Made by a program: the position numbers and the translations under genes. From Ctenosaura bakeri (taxonomy: Eukaryota > Chordata > Lepidosauria > Squamata > Iguanidae): 64,000 nt of DNA. Below are positions 32,072 to 45,037 of this stretch, in pieces (positions within the stretch are counted from its first letter, which is position 1; every line of letters begins with the position of its first letter). The notes under the pieces were generated by a model, which worked only from the letters and a program-made list of their open reading frames with translations, did no database searches and had not been told where the DNA came from. Location of the stretch: contig CAOLHI010000966.1 of NCBI GenBank assembly GCA_948474755.1, forward strand, positions 310,001 to 374,000, read 5' to 3'.

Positions 32072-34680
32072 TCTGATACAGAGGAGGGAAATACAACTTT
32101 ACATCATTAGTATATTCGTTGTTCAGGATTGCCAGATGCTGAACAACTTGATCCAGGAATGTAATTTTAGAATTTTTCAGAATCCCATGGCATAATGGTA
32201 ATACGATAGACTGACTGGTTTCCAGAAAAATCTCCTAGAATTGAGTTTTTGGAGCAGAATCACTGAACAGCAGGGTCCCCAGGTCCTGCTCTGGTGAGTT
32301 AATCCAGAAGGATGCTAGGTTCATGGTATCAAAAGCTGATTCAAAGTTGACTTTTTCAATGCAAGCATCACCCACCAGGGCAAGCAAGAAAGTTTCATTT
32401 ACTAATTGATTGAATCCAGACTGAAGGTTCTAGGTAACTGATATCTAAGAGTGTCTAGACACATCACCATTAACTCAGTCATTTGTTAAAGAAAGGGATT
32501 TTAACTTAGTCATTAATTACCAAAACTCTTCTGAGCAGTCATAATAGGTATATAAAGAATACTTGTAAATTTTCTCTCCTAAAAAAGAACAAAAAAGCAA
32601 ACCATGAGATTGCTCTCATCTGAGGAATTTTGTACACACACAAAAATGTACTCCCAAATTGAAAAATGCCCAGAACGTCTAATAATTTTTCCACTGGTGA
32701 GAAAACTTTTTGAAATTCTTCATTTTCGCATGTGGGAATAAATTAAGTGTAGATTTACATCCCTACACAGCAGCCTCCTTCAAGGCAGGAAGTAGAATGT
32801 AGAAGCTGAAAAATATTTTAATTAACTTTAAAAAAAGAAGAACATGTGTGAGAAATCTTAGGATAAATATTTAACTACTGTTAGCTGCAGGCCCTGACAA
32901 AAATCCACTACTACATTTATTTCTGTTTCTCAAGGACACTTTTATTTGGAAGGGAACTAAGAAGATACCAGATGTGTGCAAGGATGGGCATCTTTACTCT
33001 ATGACTATGTGTGTGCATGAAAAGCAGATGTGGAGAAAAGGATAAGATCCTGACCTCTCCTGCCTACCAGGTCCAGTCACATCAATTTAGCCAGCAACAG
33101 ATTACCTGCAAGAGAATACAAGCCATAAGCATAAAAGATTTGCACAACTCTGATTAATTACTATCAGGAATTACAGTTATACAACTGCCAATCCTTACCT
33201 TAAAAAACAGAGCATACCACTCGTAACAGGCTCATAACATGGTGGCATGAGGGGACTTGGACTATAAAGGCTTTCCAGATGACTAGGAGTACAACTCCCA
33301 TTATTCTTGTGTAATGGTGATCTATTACGGGAGATGTCCCAACATCTATCTCTGCAGCATTGGGTTGGGGCTGGCTCAGGAAGGGAAACCTTGAGATTTG
33401 CAGAAAGATGGAATATCTTTAGTGAGAAAAGAAACCTGAGCAGGAAAAAAAATGAAAACACAGTGTAGACTGAGCATTGGAAATGGCAGGAAAATAACAA
33501 AACAAAACAGAAAACCAAGGGAGAAGGTGGATGAGAGAGTGGAATAGCTGGACTCTGAACAGAAGTAACATCTTGATGCCACTTCTACTCCTTTGAATCT
33601 CAGTTGTGAACTCAGTGGAAAAGAAAGGCTAGGTGCATCACTTCTTTGAAGTGTTATATGTTTCCTATACACATTCTTTAAATTATATTTTAATTCTGGC
33701 TCAAGCATATGTTCAAGAACTGTTCAAGCCAAAATGCCGGATATATCTGGAAGAATAGAGAAACCAAAGTTCACAGCAAGTTCAAAAAGCTAGCAGTAAT
33801 CAGGCAGCTGGAAGTATCTGTCACCTTTCATGGTAAAACACCTGCAGTTATGAAGTAAATTCCCCTCTTGTCCATTAAGAAAAGCCCATTTGACAGAAAG
33901 AGCTTCCTGCCATTTTAGTCACACTCTGGAGAGTCTCACTGATGTAGTTTCAAAGTTAGCTATTGAAAATTCCATCAGCTAGTGTGTGAATGACAGCCAG
34001 TTTAACAGAACGGTGAAGACATTCAATTCTGTCCCTCAAAGCTATTATTCTTCCTCATTCAGTACAAAATATCAATACAATTTCCTTTACTCAGAGCTTT
34101 TTTTGTTAAAGGGAAAAAAGATAGTTGTTACCATAGATTAAAAATCAGTATTTACTTAATTCAAGTGGCATAGGAAAATTTCATGGTCCATAATTTGGCA
34201 CAGAGGATACCCTGTAGCCTTTTTGAGATATTATATTCTCTATTCAGCTGTATCGCAATTGACTTGTACTTCAGAAGTAAAGTGCGCTCTAAGGCATAAC
34301 AACAATCCCGTTTAAGAACAACTAAAGTCTATCGTTCTAGTTCCAGCTGCTAGAAGAACTGAAATTAATACAAAACTAAATACTTTTTCACTGCACCAGA
34401 GAAGTGTGTGGGAAGATGAGAGAACTATCTAACAGGATTGGTTCAGTGTCCTAGCTTGGCAATTAATATGCTGTACAAAGTATCAGTGAGGGAGCAAATA
34501 ATATAAGGAAACTGTGTGGGAAGGAGGAAAGGACAAGACAGAGAGAAGGAAAGATCACCAGTTCATCTGAATATTTAGTACAGAATATTTAAAGGAGCAC
34601 TAACATTTAGTTCAATCAAATATAACAGATTATTCCAACCTTCGTCAAAATAGAAGACTTCTTCCCCTTTTTTGAGCTGC
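32072..34680. other. Unannotated stretch
   Basis: I recognise no repeat, RNA gene or exon in these 2.6 kb. Frames around 33,195-33,708 are low-complexity and lack domains. Confidence 0.45.
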
Positions 34681-34842
34681 TGTTGTTGTTGTTTGACAAC
34701 CCTAAGGTGACCCTATCATGGCATTTTCTGGGGGCTGAGAATGTGAGACATGTCCAAGGTCATCCAGTGGGCTTCCATGGCAAAGAGGGGAATCAAACCC
34801 TGGTCTCCAGGATCATAATCCAATGCTCAAACTGTTATACTC
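34681..34842 (-). mobile_element. tRNA-derived SINE with internal deletion
   Basis: TGTTGTTGTTGTTTGAC, CCCTAAGGTGACCCTATCAT, CCAGTGGGCTTCCATGG and AATCAAACCCTGGTCTCC follow the reversed SINE order. About 50 bp of the body are missing after GGCATTTTCTGGGGGCTGAG. Confidence 0.8.
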
Positions 34843-34845
34843 TTT

Positions 34846-36838
34846 TTGAGCTGTTTGGGTTTATATCAATCACAGTGATAAGACAACTCTTTGCAGAACC
34901 TCAGGAATCAAACGACCCATATCATTTCCTTAATACTAAATTGATGCCATATTGTTGATGATGTATATTTTTTCCTATATAAACTCATACTACAATAGAC
35001 TAGTTAAAGTACCCTATACTTCCTCTTCTCTTTCTCTCCCCTCCCCCCACAAATCTTTTCTTTCTGTGCAACCATTCCAGCATCTCACAATCTATGTTTC
35101 CTCTTTGACCTGGAGGATTATGCCTAAAGTCCCTGTTCAGCTAATTTAATTTTTGTGTTGCCTTGGGCAGACTGCTAACACTCAGCTGTGGTTCCACTTT
35201 TATAAAACTGGAATTTAGTTCATTATCACATGCTTTCTATCCCTTCCTTTCTTCCGGGAATTCAAAATAGTACAAATGACTTTCTGTTTATTTTCTGTTC
35301 CTGACAGCATTTTTAGGCATATCAAGAGCAACCAGGGCTGGCCAGAGGCATTTTGCTTCCTGAAACAAAATAAAACAAAATGTCTTCTCTACCACCCAAT
35401 TCAAGGTACACAGCACCCAAAGCCATGTAACTCAGCTGGCCCTTGAGGCAGAAAATCCCAGAAACACCTCTACTTCATTCTGGCAGTAAAAATACAATAA
35501 TAACCAAGGAAATAACTGAAAATTTCCCATCATTTCATAACACTCAGAATCTGCTTTCTGAAGCAGTCCCTAAGTCTACTCTAGTGGTAGGCCTGGGAAA
35601 CTGTGTAGCTATGGAGATGAGGCACAAAATGAGGACAATGAACCTCCCAATAACAATTCTTCCCTAGCTTCATGGAATTTTTTTGCTCAGTACTCAAATT
35701 TCTAGCATTGTGGAGAGTGAGACACTGAAAATCATTCACAACTATAACTCTCACATTTTATGTCTTTGCATTCCTTTGGTAATTTTGCCTGCCTCTTTTC
35801 TCTGGAAACCTAAATGGTATTTGCAAATGTTCAACCAATGCTTTAAGTTAATGTAATGCTAGAGATCTGGAGACTTGAGGAAAGTTTTCATTTGAATGGG
35901 CAGAAGTTTTATTTGGGGAGCCACATTCTCATTCCCCCCACCATAGCTACCCCTCTGGGGTTGGCCCTGGTAGAAACCACAGTGAGCTTCATAACTTATC
36001 AAGGATTTAGCTTCAGTCCAACACATTGTTTGCTATATAATGAGTCATCTTTAGGCAATCCACTTCTATAAGTGTGGATAGGGCAGGCAATTCTGGCTCT
36101 ATTCTCTCCAACCACAATTTCCACATATTTATTGGGAAAAGTTTCCATTGTCACCTGTGGTGGCCAACAGCACCAACAGTAGATTCACTGAGAGTATTAA
36201 AATTTATGCTATCTTGATCATAGTTTGAGGACAGGGTTCAGAAGCTTGGAAAGCTCCTTTAAAATAAGGAATGAACCTTGGAGCAGATTCACTGCACCCC
36301 CCAATCTGAAAGCCACACCATGGTGCTGTGACCATATTGGGCTGAGCACAGCTACAGAGTTCCAGTTGGGAATTTTAATTATTGTACCAATTAATCAGCC
36401 AAATGTAATTATTAACTCTGGTGTCAATCATCCCCATCAACATGGGACAGTGGAGTGCATATGCCATGCTTACAAAAACTGCCTCCCATGCTTATAAGAA
36501 CAGAATGCCGCTCTCGAATTGTCTCTTGAATCTAGATTTTATCACTTAACAATATTTGAGAGAACAGAAAGAAATGTGTCAAGCATCTCAAAAATAAGCA
36601 GAGCAAAGCTACTGAGGTCAGAGTAGAGAGCGGAAGAGTCCAAGGCAAAGGAACCATTGCTTCCTAGGCCTGCTAGCTTCATGCTCCCAGGGCAGGATCC
36701 TTTTTTTCTTTCACTGATTTTTTTTTCTCCCTGCTCCCTCCCATTAGTACCAATGGAAAGGGCACTACTGTAATGTATTCAAGACTAACATGCTTTCTTC
36801 TCTGTTCTGTAAGCTGCGTATTGTGCCAAGGGGCCAGA
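34846..36838. other. Unannotated stretch
   Basis: I recognise no confident repeat or exon. CCAGGGCTGGCCAGAGGC near 35,333 could be a hAT-type end but no partner was found. Confidence 0.4.
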
Positions 36839-36840
36839 TC

Positions 36841-38487
36841 ATAGAATCATAGAATCATAGAATCATAGAAATTCAGAGTTGGAAGAGACCACATAGGCCA
36901 TCCAGTCCAACCCCCTGCCATGCAGGAACACCCTCAAATCAATCCCGACAGATGGCCATCAAGCCTCTGCTTAAAAACCTCCAAGGAAGGAGACTCCACT
37001 ACACTCCGAGGCAGCAGATTCCACTGCCGGACAGCCCTGACTGTCAGGAAGTTCTTCCTGAGGTTCAGGTGGAATCTCCTTTCCTGCAGCTTGAATCCAT
37101 TGCTCCTTGTTCTGGTCTCTGGAGCAGCAGAAAACAAGTCCCCTCCTTCCTCTACGTGGCATCCCTTCAAATATTTAAACATGGCTATCATGTCCCCTCT
37201 TAACCTCCTCTTCTGCAGACTAAACATACCCAGCTCTCTAAGTCTATCCTCATAGGGCATGACTTCCAGGCCTCTCACCATTTTGGTCGCCCTCCTCTGG
37301 ACTTGCTCCAGCTTGTCAATATCCTTCTTGAATTGGGGTGGCCAGAACTGGACACAGTATTCAAGATGGGGTCTAACCAAAGCAGAGTAGAGTGGTACCA
37401 GTACATCCCTCGATCTAGACACCATACTCCTATTGATGCAGCCAAGAATTGCATTGGCTTTCTTGGCTGCCACACCACACTGCTGACTCATGTTCAGCTT
37501 GTGGTCTATGAAGACTCCTAGATCCCTTTCACACGTACTGCTATCCAGCCACGTGTCCCCCATCCTATATTTGTGGATTCCATTATTTCTGCCTAAGTGT
37601 AGGACCTTACATTTCTCTCTGTTGAATTTCATTTTGTTCGCCCTGGCCCAGCTCTCCAATCTATCCAGGTCATTTTGAATTTTGATCCTGTCCTCTGGCA
37701 TATTAGCAACCCCTCCCAATTTGGTGTCATCTGCAAATTTGAACAGTATGCCCTCTATTCCTTCATCCAAGTCATTGATAAAAATATTGAACAGCACTGG
37801 GCCTAGGACAGAACCCTGTGGCACCCCACTAGTCACTTCTCTCCAGGACGAAAAGCAGCCATTCGTGATCACCCTTTGGGTTCGGTCGGTCAACCAATTA
37901 CAAATCCAACTAACGGTAGCCCTGTCCAGCCCACATTTTACTAGCTTCGTTGCAAGAATGTCATGGGGAACTTTGTCAAAGGCCTTACTGAAATCGAGAT
38001 GTGCTACATCCACAGCACTCCCTTCATCTATCAAGCTAGTAACTCTATCATAAAAAGAGATAAGATTAGTCTGGCATGACTTATTTTTGAGAAATCCATG
38101 TTGACTTCTCGTGATTACCGCGTTGCTTTCTAAATGATTAGAAACTGACTGCTTAATGATCTGCTCCAGGATCTTTCCGGGTACTGATGTCAGGCTGACT
38201 GGGCGATAATTATTTGGGTCCTCTTTTTTTCCCTTCTTGAAGATGGGGATAACATTTGCTCTCCTCCAATCTGCTGGAACTTCTCCTGTCCTCCAAGATT
38301 TCTCAAAAATTATAGCAAGCGGTTCTGAAATGACCTCTGCCAGCTCTTTTAATATCCTAGGATGCAATTCATCTGGCCCTGGAGACTTGAATTCATCCAA
38401 TGCGGCCAGGTATTCCTGTACCACCTCTCTACTTATTATGTGCCTCATTTCCTCTGCTTCCTCCCCTGCTCCCCAACCGCCAGGTTG
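36841..38487 (-). mobile_element. CR1 LINE, 5'-truncated, 1.65 kb
   Basis: The plus strand begins with four ATCATAGA units, the reverse complement of the CR1 octamer tail, followed by the 3' UTR and then ORF2 on the minus strand. The 5' break falls just before codons for [13 protein letters not shown]. The neighbouring base order shows no target duplication. The copy is better preserved than the one at 26,811. Confidence 0.95.
36934..38448 (-). CDS. CR1 ORF2 C-terminal reverse transcriptase, open frame
   Basis: An uninterrupted 504-codon frame covers the whole reverse-transcriptase domain and C-terminal region of CR1 ORF2, which copies element RNA at nicked chromosomal DNA. Visible motifs are [19 protein letters not shown] (residues 22-40), [19 protein letters not shown] (70-88), motif [10 protein letters not shown] (151-159, Asp152), [11 protein letters not shown] (207-217) and the catalytic FADD box (238-241). 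All expected acidic residues are present. The endonuclease domain and any promoter are lost by truncation, and the first Met is internal to ORF2, so it is not an autonomous gene. It is a young copy rather than a host gene. Confidence 0.85.
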   Translation of the reverse strand: MRHIISREVVQEYLAALDEFKSPGPDELHPRILKELAEVISEPLAIIFEKSWRTGEVPADWRRANVIPIFKKGKKEDPNNYRPVSLTSVPGKILEQIIKQSVSNHLESNAVITRSQHGFLKNKSCQTNLISFYDRVTSLIDEGSAVDVAHLDFSKAFDKVPHDILATKLVKCGLDRATVSWICNWLTDRTQRVITNGCFSSWREVTSGVPQGSVLGPVLFNIFINDLDEGIEGILFKFADDTKLGGVANMPEDRIKIQNDLDRLESWARANKMKFNREKCKVLHLGRNNGIHKYRMGDTWLDSSTCERDLGVFIDHKLNMSQQCGVAAKKANAILGCINRSMVSRSRDVLVPLYSALVRPHLEYCVQFWPPQFKKDIDKLEQVQRRATKMVRGLEVMPYEDRLRELGMFSLQKRRLRGDMIAMFKYLKGCHVEEGGDLFSAAPETRTRSNGFKLQERRFHLNLRKNFLTVRAVRQWNLLPRSVVESPSLEVFKQRLDGHLSGLI

Positions 38488-41400
38488 TCAAACCTGATTG
38501 AGAGATTTGCTGAGATAAAGAGACACCAATGTTACAAATTTGCAACTTTGTTGATTACACACAGATAATAAATGGATGAAAAGTATGAGACGTAAATGCA
38601 ATGAAAGTTCTCACAAATATCTTCAGCTAAAGTAAGCAGATGCAGCTGAGAATATATCTTGGTTCCCACAGATATAAGGATACCTTTGGTTTCTGGCCCA
38701 CAAGATCTTCTAAATGGGCAACTGTCTCTCCTTCTTCTAAGACTGAGATAAAGAGATTATCTCTAGAATGTGGGTTTTACATATAGTCAATGCCCACTTT
38801 CTAGAATCTAGGAATTGTGCAGCCCTCCAGATGTTTTGAGACTCAGACTCGCAGCAACCCTAACCAGCATAGCCAATGAGTAATTAAGGGGGTTGCAATC
38901 CTACCCATCAATAATGCCCTCACAAGTTGGGTGAGGAAGATCAGACTACACCTCTTAAGTAAAAAGCTCCAGCAATGTAGCACAGAAAAAGGGAGGATAT
39001 CAGTTCCTGTTAGACAATGTACCTGTCTAAATGGACAATAGTACAGTGAAGCACAAATATAATTATGTTTGGATCTTACTCCTTTTGACTGCCATTGCAT
39101 AAGGCCCAGGGAGGTCTCATGACACATAGCAAGTCACAAGAAGTCTGATAAAATAACCAGCATGAATCTATATCCATGTATGAAACTGTAGGACTCAGTA
39201 GAGGCACAATCTTGCCTGCACATCGTTCTCTGGCTTGGGTAGTGGATGTGAACCAACTGCTTTACTCAGTTAAAACCTCTGGAGGAGGCATACCAGTGCA
39301 GAGGAGCAAAGATACCAGTAGAGGGTTGCAGATTTGCTCTAAGAAGGAGAACCAGGAAGGTAGAAATTGCAAGATAGCAGAAGGAATGAAGTGCAGAGTT
39401 CTTCTATGGATTTCAGGTGTAAAGGAACAGAAGGCCATTATCCAAGACCTGCACAGGATCCAACCTGAATCCTTCCCTCTATCTGCCAGATTCTGTGGGG
39501 CATATATTCAGGATAGCCTTAGCAGAGAGAAATCTGGAGGTATCTGACAGGCACATCCTTCCACTAAAACAAAAGTCAAGCAAGTTGTCAAGACAAAGAA
39601 AACCAGAGGGATGACTAGGTACCCCTTCTCATCTCTTTAATAATATTCGATCTATTGGTTTATTTGTGTTTTTGCTTGCTCCATGGAACTCTAATTCTCT
39701 AAGTCTATTTCTCCCTCAGCTTCTAACCCTGTACCCACTTATCTATTGCCTACTAAGATGACCACCCTCCAGCCACTTACCAGCTACTTTCCAGGGTGAT
39801 CATCCTGCCACCACTTACCAACTCCAAACCAAAATTAATTCTGTAACTGTCCGTTATCTGTTTCCTACCAAGATTCTCATCCTCAAACCTCTTGTTAACC
39901 TTACAGAGGTTTATCCCACAGCCAATCACACATGACCCTTATCAAGCTACCTACGTGAAGCCTCTTTAAACCCAAAATAAAATCTATTCTCCCTAAATGC
40001 TATCATGGTTGACTGAAAGTACATGCAAGCTGGGGCACTTGAACTACTGTTTCCTGTGCAGTTACCTCCACAACACCATAATATATGCACTGTTGTGCTT
40101 ATGTAGAATGAATGTGAGAAGCCCAATGGCACTTCTAACTCCTCATCTGGTCCACTACAGCATATCTTCAAAATGAGGAGTTCCTGGATCTCCTGGACCC
40201 AAAACCTTCACCATCACACTCTTGGATATGCCTCCAGAATATGCCCTCTTTTGTCCAGATAGAGCAGCTACAGTGATGGGGCTTTTTGTCATCAGTCAAA
40301 GGAGGACCTCCATAACATACCACTATCTACAGATGAGTCTTCCTCTCCACCTACCATCATAAGCACAGTTGCAAGCAATATACTCTTCAGGAGAAGAATT
40401 ATTTTTTCCACTGCACCAAAAAAAAAAAAAAAAGAAGAAGCAGCATATTATGCTGGGGAAAACTCAACCTTTCAACAAAAGTTCTGTTGTGAGGGAAGAG
40501 TGCACTAACAAATGAGTAACAACAACTATGGATTTTATTGAGCTAAAATGGTTAATGTCCTGAATGTAAAATATCATTCCATAGTTGGGAAATCATAACA
40601 CCATTTCAAATATGCTCAACATATTGATAACACATTTTTTAGAGATTTGTTAACTGGTTAAAAGAGTGTAATATACAGGCATAAAGGGACCTTCCATTTT
40701 GCTGATGCATTTTCCATCTCATTTCTTGAAAGCCCAAGGAAAGCTGGTGTCAACAGAGCATACCTTATTAATGTGCACTGCTATTGTTCACTTTCAGACT
40801 GTTGTAGTGTTTTTTTTACTATGCAGTTGAACTGAACTAAACCAAAACTTTGTGCTGAGCTTTTCCTTTCCCTTTTTTTCGTTTTTTAAAAACATCATAA
40901 AGTGGCTGTTTTCACCACACACAGCAATTATTTCATGCCAGACTGTTCTGTGCTAAGAATATTTTACTAATATTTTACTAACAATGTTGAGAAAAACTTT
41001 CTTGACCAAACAAACAAAAAGAAAAACCTAGACGAATAATACCAGGGCACCTAAGAGAATGGAAAAACAAAACAAAACATCTACCCCATCCTAATATTAA
41101 TTCTGCTATTGCGTATTTCTGATTATCATGATTATCAGAGCAACTTTACTGTAGTCGTTTTGGTTTGGATTTTTTTCCCCTGGGCAAAATTGAGGTCAGC
41201 TATAAAGTAGTGATGAATAAGATTCTCTGCAGTTGATAGACTATAGCACTTCAGGCTGCAGGTCAAGATGTGGATCCTGCAATAATATGCTTCAGTGCTC
41301 CTATTCAAGATTTCTGTTGAGACAGGCTTGCCTTCCTCTCAGACATTTTTTTTTCTTTCCCTTTCCCTTGTTTTTCTGTTTTCTTCCAAGCGTCATTCTG

Positions 41401-41654
41401 CAAATACTGAGCAAGCACACTCCTCATTGAGTTTTTCTACTCACCCATCTGGCTCAAGGTTTTATTTTCTTCTTCTAAAGATTGTCCTGGAAAGCTTAGG
41501 TTTCCTCTGTGCCGCCTCCTTATATATGGATACTAATGTTTTGGCAAAATAAGGCTACACTCAGAGAAATGCATGGATGTAAGTCTCCATTCATTTAGTT
41601 CTCAAAGTAAACAATGGGTACTTTCAGCAATTTTCTTCCTGTTGCAAGTAACTC
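38488..41654. other. Mostly unannotated stretch
   Basis: About 38,818-38,880 holds half of a palindromic MITE (CCCTCCAGATGTTTTGAGAC, CCAGCATAGCCAATGAG). A poly(A) run lies at 40,419-40,434. The 123-codon frame at 39,176-39,547 has no recognised domain. Confidence 0.4.
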
Positions 41655-41657
41655 TGT

Positions 41658-41837
41658 GGCCATTTCTGCACCAGACTGTTACAGCGCTATGATTCCACTT
41701 TCAACATCCTATGGAGTCCTAGGGTTTGCAGTTTTGGGAGGGGCCAGCCGGTCCCTCCCAAAACTGCAAACCCCAGGATTCCATAGGATGTTGAAAGTGG
41801 AATCATAGCTCTATAACAGTCTAGTGCAGAAATGGCT
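41658..41837. mobile_element. Foldback MITE, GGCCATTTC family, 180 bp
   Basis: The termini GGCCATTTCTGCACCAGAC and GTCTAGTGCAGAAATGGCT face each other and are flanked by TGT on both sides. The two arms pair over roughly 85 bp with few mismatches, around a loop of about 10 nt near 41,748. The interior includes TTCAACATCCTATGGAGTCC facing GGATTCCATAGGATGTTGAA. Confidence 0.9.
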
Positions 41838-42021
41838 TGTGAAAACTGTTCAGTTCCTGAAGAGCATTTGCAGTTTAGGATTTACTCCGCGCAAAATTTG
41901 TACACTTTTTTTGCATGGAAAGTAGCATCTTGTTTCACAGAAAACAATGTTTCAACACAAGAATATTCTTTTATACACAAAAAATGCATGTTCTGCCCCT
42001 CCTCCAAAGTGTGCACAGTAA

Positions 42022-42519
42022 GGCCGTTTCCGCACAAGGTGAGGGAATCGCTCCGAGCAGTTACCTACTGCTTCTTCTGAGGTCCAAAGCAACGTGGACT
42101 GTCCTTGAAGCCCTTCCATAGGCCTCCTCCTTGGTCCAGGGTGAATCGGAGCAGTGCGAGGTCTGTAGATTCACACTGCTCCAGCTTCCAAAATGGCAGC
42201 TTCCGGTTGGTTGTGGGTCCTGACCAACTGCTGAAGTTCACCACACCTAAAGCCCACCCTCTGCAGATCGCAGGCTCACATTGGTGCGTACCTGCAAATC
42301 TGCACAAGGGAGCAGGAACGCAATGGTGCGTTCCAGGAAAATAAAGACCTGTTTGTTCCGGTCTTTCAAAAACACACTGGAGGACCACTTGGGGTCGTTT
42401 GGAGCGGACTGAGGTGTGGGTCTCTGGTAAGTAGTCCGCTCCTAGTCCACTCCAAGGTGCAGACGACCTCCATGAGAGGATGCACTGGCCCGTTCTAATT
42501 GCCTGGTGCGGAAAGGGCC
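42022..42519 (-). mobile_element. MITE, GGCCCTTTCCGCACGAGG family, 498 bp
   Basis: The ends are GGCCGTTTCCGCACAAGG and CCTGGTGCGGAAAGGGCC. TAA flanks both sides, a perfect 3-bp duplication of the TWA type favoured by PIF/Harbinger transposons. The interior is inverted relative to the copies at 20,405 and 30,939 (CCAAGGTGCAGACGACCTCC near the right end). The frame at 42,065-42,529 is a chance frame over this repeat. Confidence 0.85.
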
Positions 42520-42522
42520 TAA

Positions 42523-44084
42523 GTCTCAAACTGCAAAAATTCTTGGCAGTAAAGAATTTTCCTCATCTGGCTTCCTGACAATCAAAAAACATGTTTTTTA
42601 TCAATTTTTTAAAATAGTTTAAAATATTCATCCTATCTCTAGAGAGCTGCATTTCTTTTAGTTTCTATAATGTTTAACACCTCATATTAAAAGCTCCATG
42701 CAACTTTCAGGGAGAAAGTTTTTAGCCTGATATTGTCCTCAGAGGCTAATTTTTGTATGCAACTCTATATAATAGTATATACGTAAACACAGCCTACACT
42801 TTTATAAGTTACTGTTTTAACTATAACTCCCAGAATTCCCCTACCAGGCTAGCCACAAAACAGTAACGTTTTCAAGGTTTAATTCAAACATTTCATTGCA
42901 TTTTGTTTTAGCAAGTTGCCTTGGGGTCCATATTGGGAAAAGATGAGGGAAAAATAAAATAAATATTAAAATTTTGCCTGCAGTCTGAAGTGACCCAGAC
43001 TATTAAATCTACCCATCACCTGAGACTCTAGTTTCTGTTTCTTAAAAACATACTTAGCTGAAAGGGCAAGACCAAATTTCATAACGTTGCCATGAACTAA
43101 AATATGTGAAGAGCCTCTGAACCATACTATCACCGGCATTTGGGGAGTCAATCAGGGCAAGTCTTTTAGCATACTTTTAATTTTTAAAAATTACATAAGC
43201 AAACTTTAAGAAGGAAAATGCATTAGTTCACAAGAAAATGAGCCACTGGTTTTATTGCTTGTTTTTCTTCTTTCGAAAGAAGCTTTTAAAGCTTACTCGC
43301 AGTGTTAATTGCACATTTCTTTCCTGACTTGCAGAGACTGATATAAAATCACTGATGTGTTTGTTTTAGTTTCCAGACATCATGTAAGAGAATAAAACCC
43401 ACTTAGCATGAATGCAAACTCTCCATCCTATAAAGCACTTTTTATTATTAAAAACATTCTAATAGATGCCTCTGCATAAGGCAAAAGCATAAAGATGATG
43501 AAAAAGAATGTACTACATGTACATGAAGCAATAAAAAAATTATCACTGAAAGATTAATTCCTATTGCAGCACATATTTGACACTGAGGGAGCTAACTCTC
43601 AAATAACATGTGTTGCATGTAAATCACTTCTTTCTCATAGCAAAAATGTAGAGTAAGCAGGAGATCCAAGATTGATGTGACCAAGCTTTCATCTAACTGT
43701 CCATCCGTCCTTCCTTCCTTCCTCTTTCTATCTTTCAATGAAATGTAACTATGGAGGTAGAGCTGTCAATCTGAAACATCACCTAATCATCTGTGAGGAG
43801 ATGAGGAGATCTAATCATCTGTGAGGAGATGATTAGATTACACTAGATTAGATCAGCTCCCATCTTGTCCCTTCCCACAGACATTTTTTTCCCCCAGTAT
43901 AAATAAGAGAGGGAGGGGAAAACATACTGTTGTTCCTTGGAAGGAACTCCATATTTCCCTCCCCACAGTGCAAACAGGAACTAGGGAGGAAATTTTCATC
44001 TTGAAAACAGCATTAGGGAGGGAAGGATAAAATAAACAGAGCTATCAGCATAGGAGAGGAGAAAACCACAAAGTGTTAGCTCAG
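42523..44084. other. Mostly unannotated stretch
   Basis: It contains the duplicated/inverted motif at 43,782-43,836 and a short TTCC run near 43,710. The AT-rich segment at 43,260-43,620 lacks recognised repeats and is a possible conserved non-coding block, unproven. Confidence 0.4.
43782..43836. repeat. Short direct and inverted repeat
   Basis: CTAATCATCTGTGAGGAGAT occurs at 43,782 and again at 43,811. The second copy runs into GATTAG, so CTAATCATCT and AGATGATTAG form a perfect 10-bp inverted repeat around GTGAGG. Confidence 0.85.
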
Positions 44085-44087
44085 ATA

Positions 44088-44286
44088 GGCCATTTCCACA
44101 CTACACTGTTATAGTGCTATTATTCCACTTTCAACATCCTATAGATGGGGTTTGCAGTTTAGGGAGGGGCAGTTAAGAATTCTCAGCCAGAATGCTCTTT
44201 GGCCTGAGTAAACTACAAATCCCAGAATTCCACAGGATGTTGAAAGTGGAATAATAGCACTATAACAGTGTAGTGCAGAAATGGCC
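44088..44286. mobile_element. Palindromic MITE, GGCCATTTC family, 199 bp
   Basis: The termini GGCCATTTCCACACTACACT and AGTGTAGTGCAGAAATGGCC are flanked by ATA on both sides. The interior inverted blocks CTATTATTCCACTTTCAACA and TGTTGAAAGTGGAATAATAG are exact complements. Confidence 0.9.
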
Positions 44287-44587
44287 ATAGTTTGGATCGC
44301 CTTGGCAACAGACCCCATGGGCTATTGGTTAATATCAGGTCAGTAAATGGATAAACACCCTTGATCCAGGACGTGATCTTGAATGAGTATGCTGATCTGG
44401 TTTGTATTAATGGAGACCCAGCTGGGTTTGTCCACCTGAGTTTTCCATGAAGTAGTGAGCAAGGCCTGGGGAGGGGAGCAGTTGTAGTTGTCTCTATCCA
44501 TCTCCCTCCCCTGGTGCTCAGTCCCAATATGCTGGGTTTGAATATGTATACTTAAGGGTGGGTTGCTGAGACAGAATAGGGATTCTG

Positions 44588-45037
44588 TTGGTGTACCGTC
44601 CATCCCACTACTCAACAGTCTCCCTTCCTGAGTTGACTGAGTCAGTCTCAGCAGTGGTGTTGGAGTCCCCTTTGTTAGTTGTGCCAGATAGCTTCAACAT
44701 CCACACAGAGACTTTTCTGTCAGGAGCAGCTCAGGACTACCTGTCCTTCATGTCAACCATGGGTCTGTCACAAGTAGTGTCTGGTGCCATCCGTGATTCA
44801 GGGCACACTTTGGACCTAGTTTTCTGTGCAGGGTGGGGTGATGATGATGGTGGGGATGGAGGAACTTTCTACAGTTCCATTATCTTGACTAATCAATATC
44901 TGGTGGATTTTAGACTCACTATAATTCAGATCCCCTTTTTGGGGGAGGCAATTATGATGGTCTGGTCTAGGAGATTTATGGATCTGGATGGATTATTGAT
45001 GGCTCTTGAGAAGCTTCCTGTGCCTGTTGTCAAGTGA
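44588..45037 (+). pseudogene. L2 endonuclease-domain remnant
   Basis: The frame encodes VYRPSHYSTVSLPELTESVS, then VPDSFNIHTETFL (a degraded G-D-F-N-I-H motif) and DSGHTLDLVF, the order seen in L2 endonucleases. The D-F-N motif reads D-S-F-N and the SDH motif region is decayed. It is not functional. Confidence 0.75.

Noticed and set aside
39176..39547. 123-codon plus-strand frame as a possible gene or exon
   Set aside because: No familiar motif and no clear splice context; composition looks like ordinary non-coding DNA.
42065..42529. 154-codon minus-strand frame as a gene
   Set aside because: It lies almost wholly within a non-coding MITE whose sister copies do not keep the frame.
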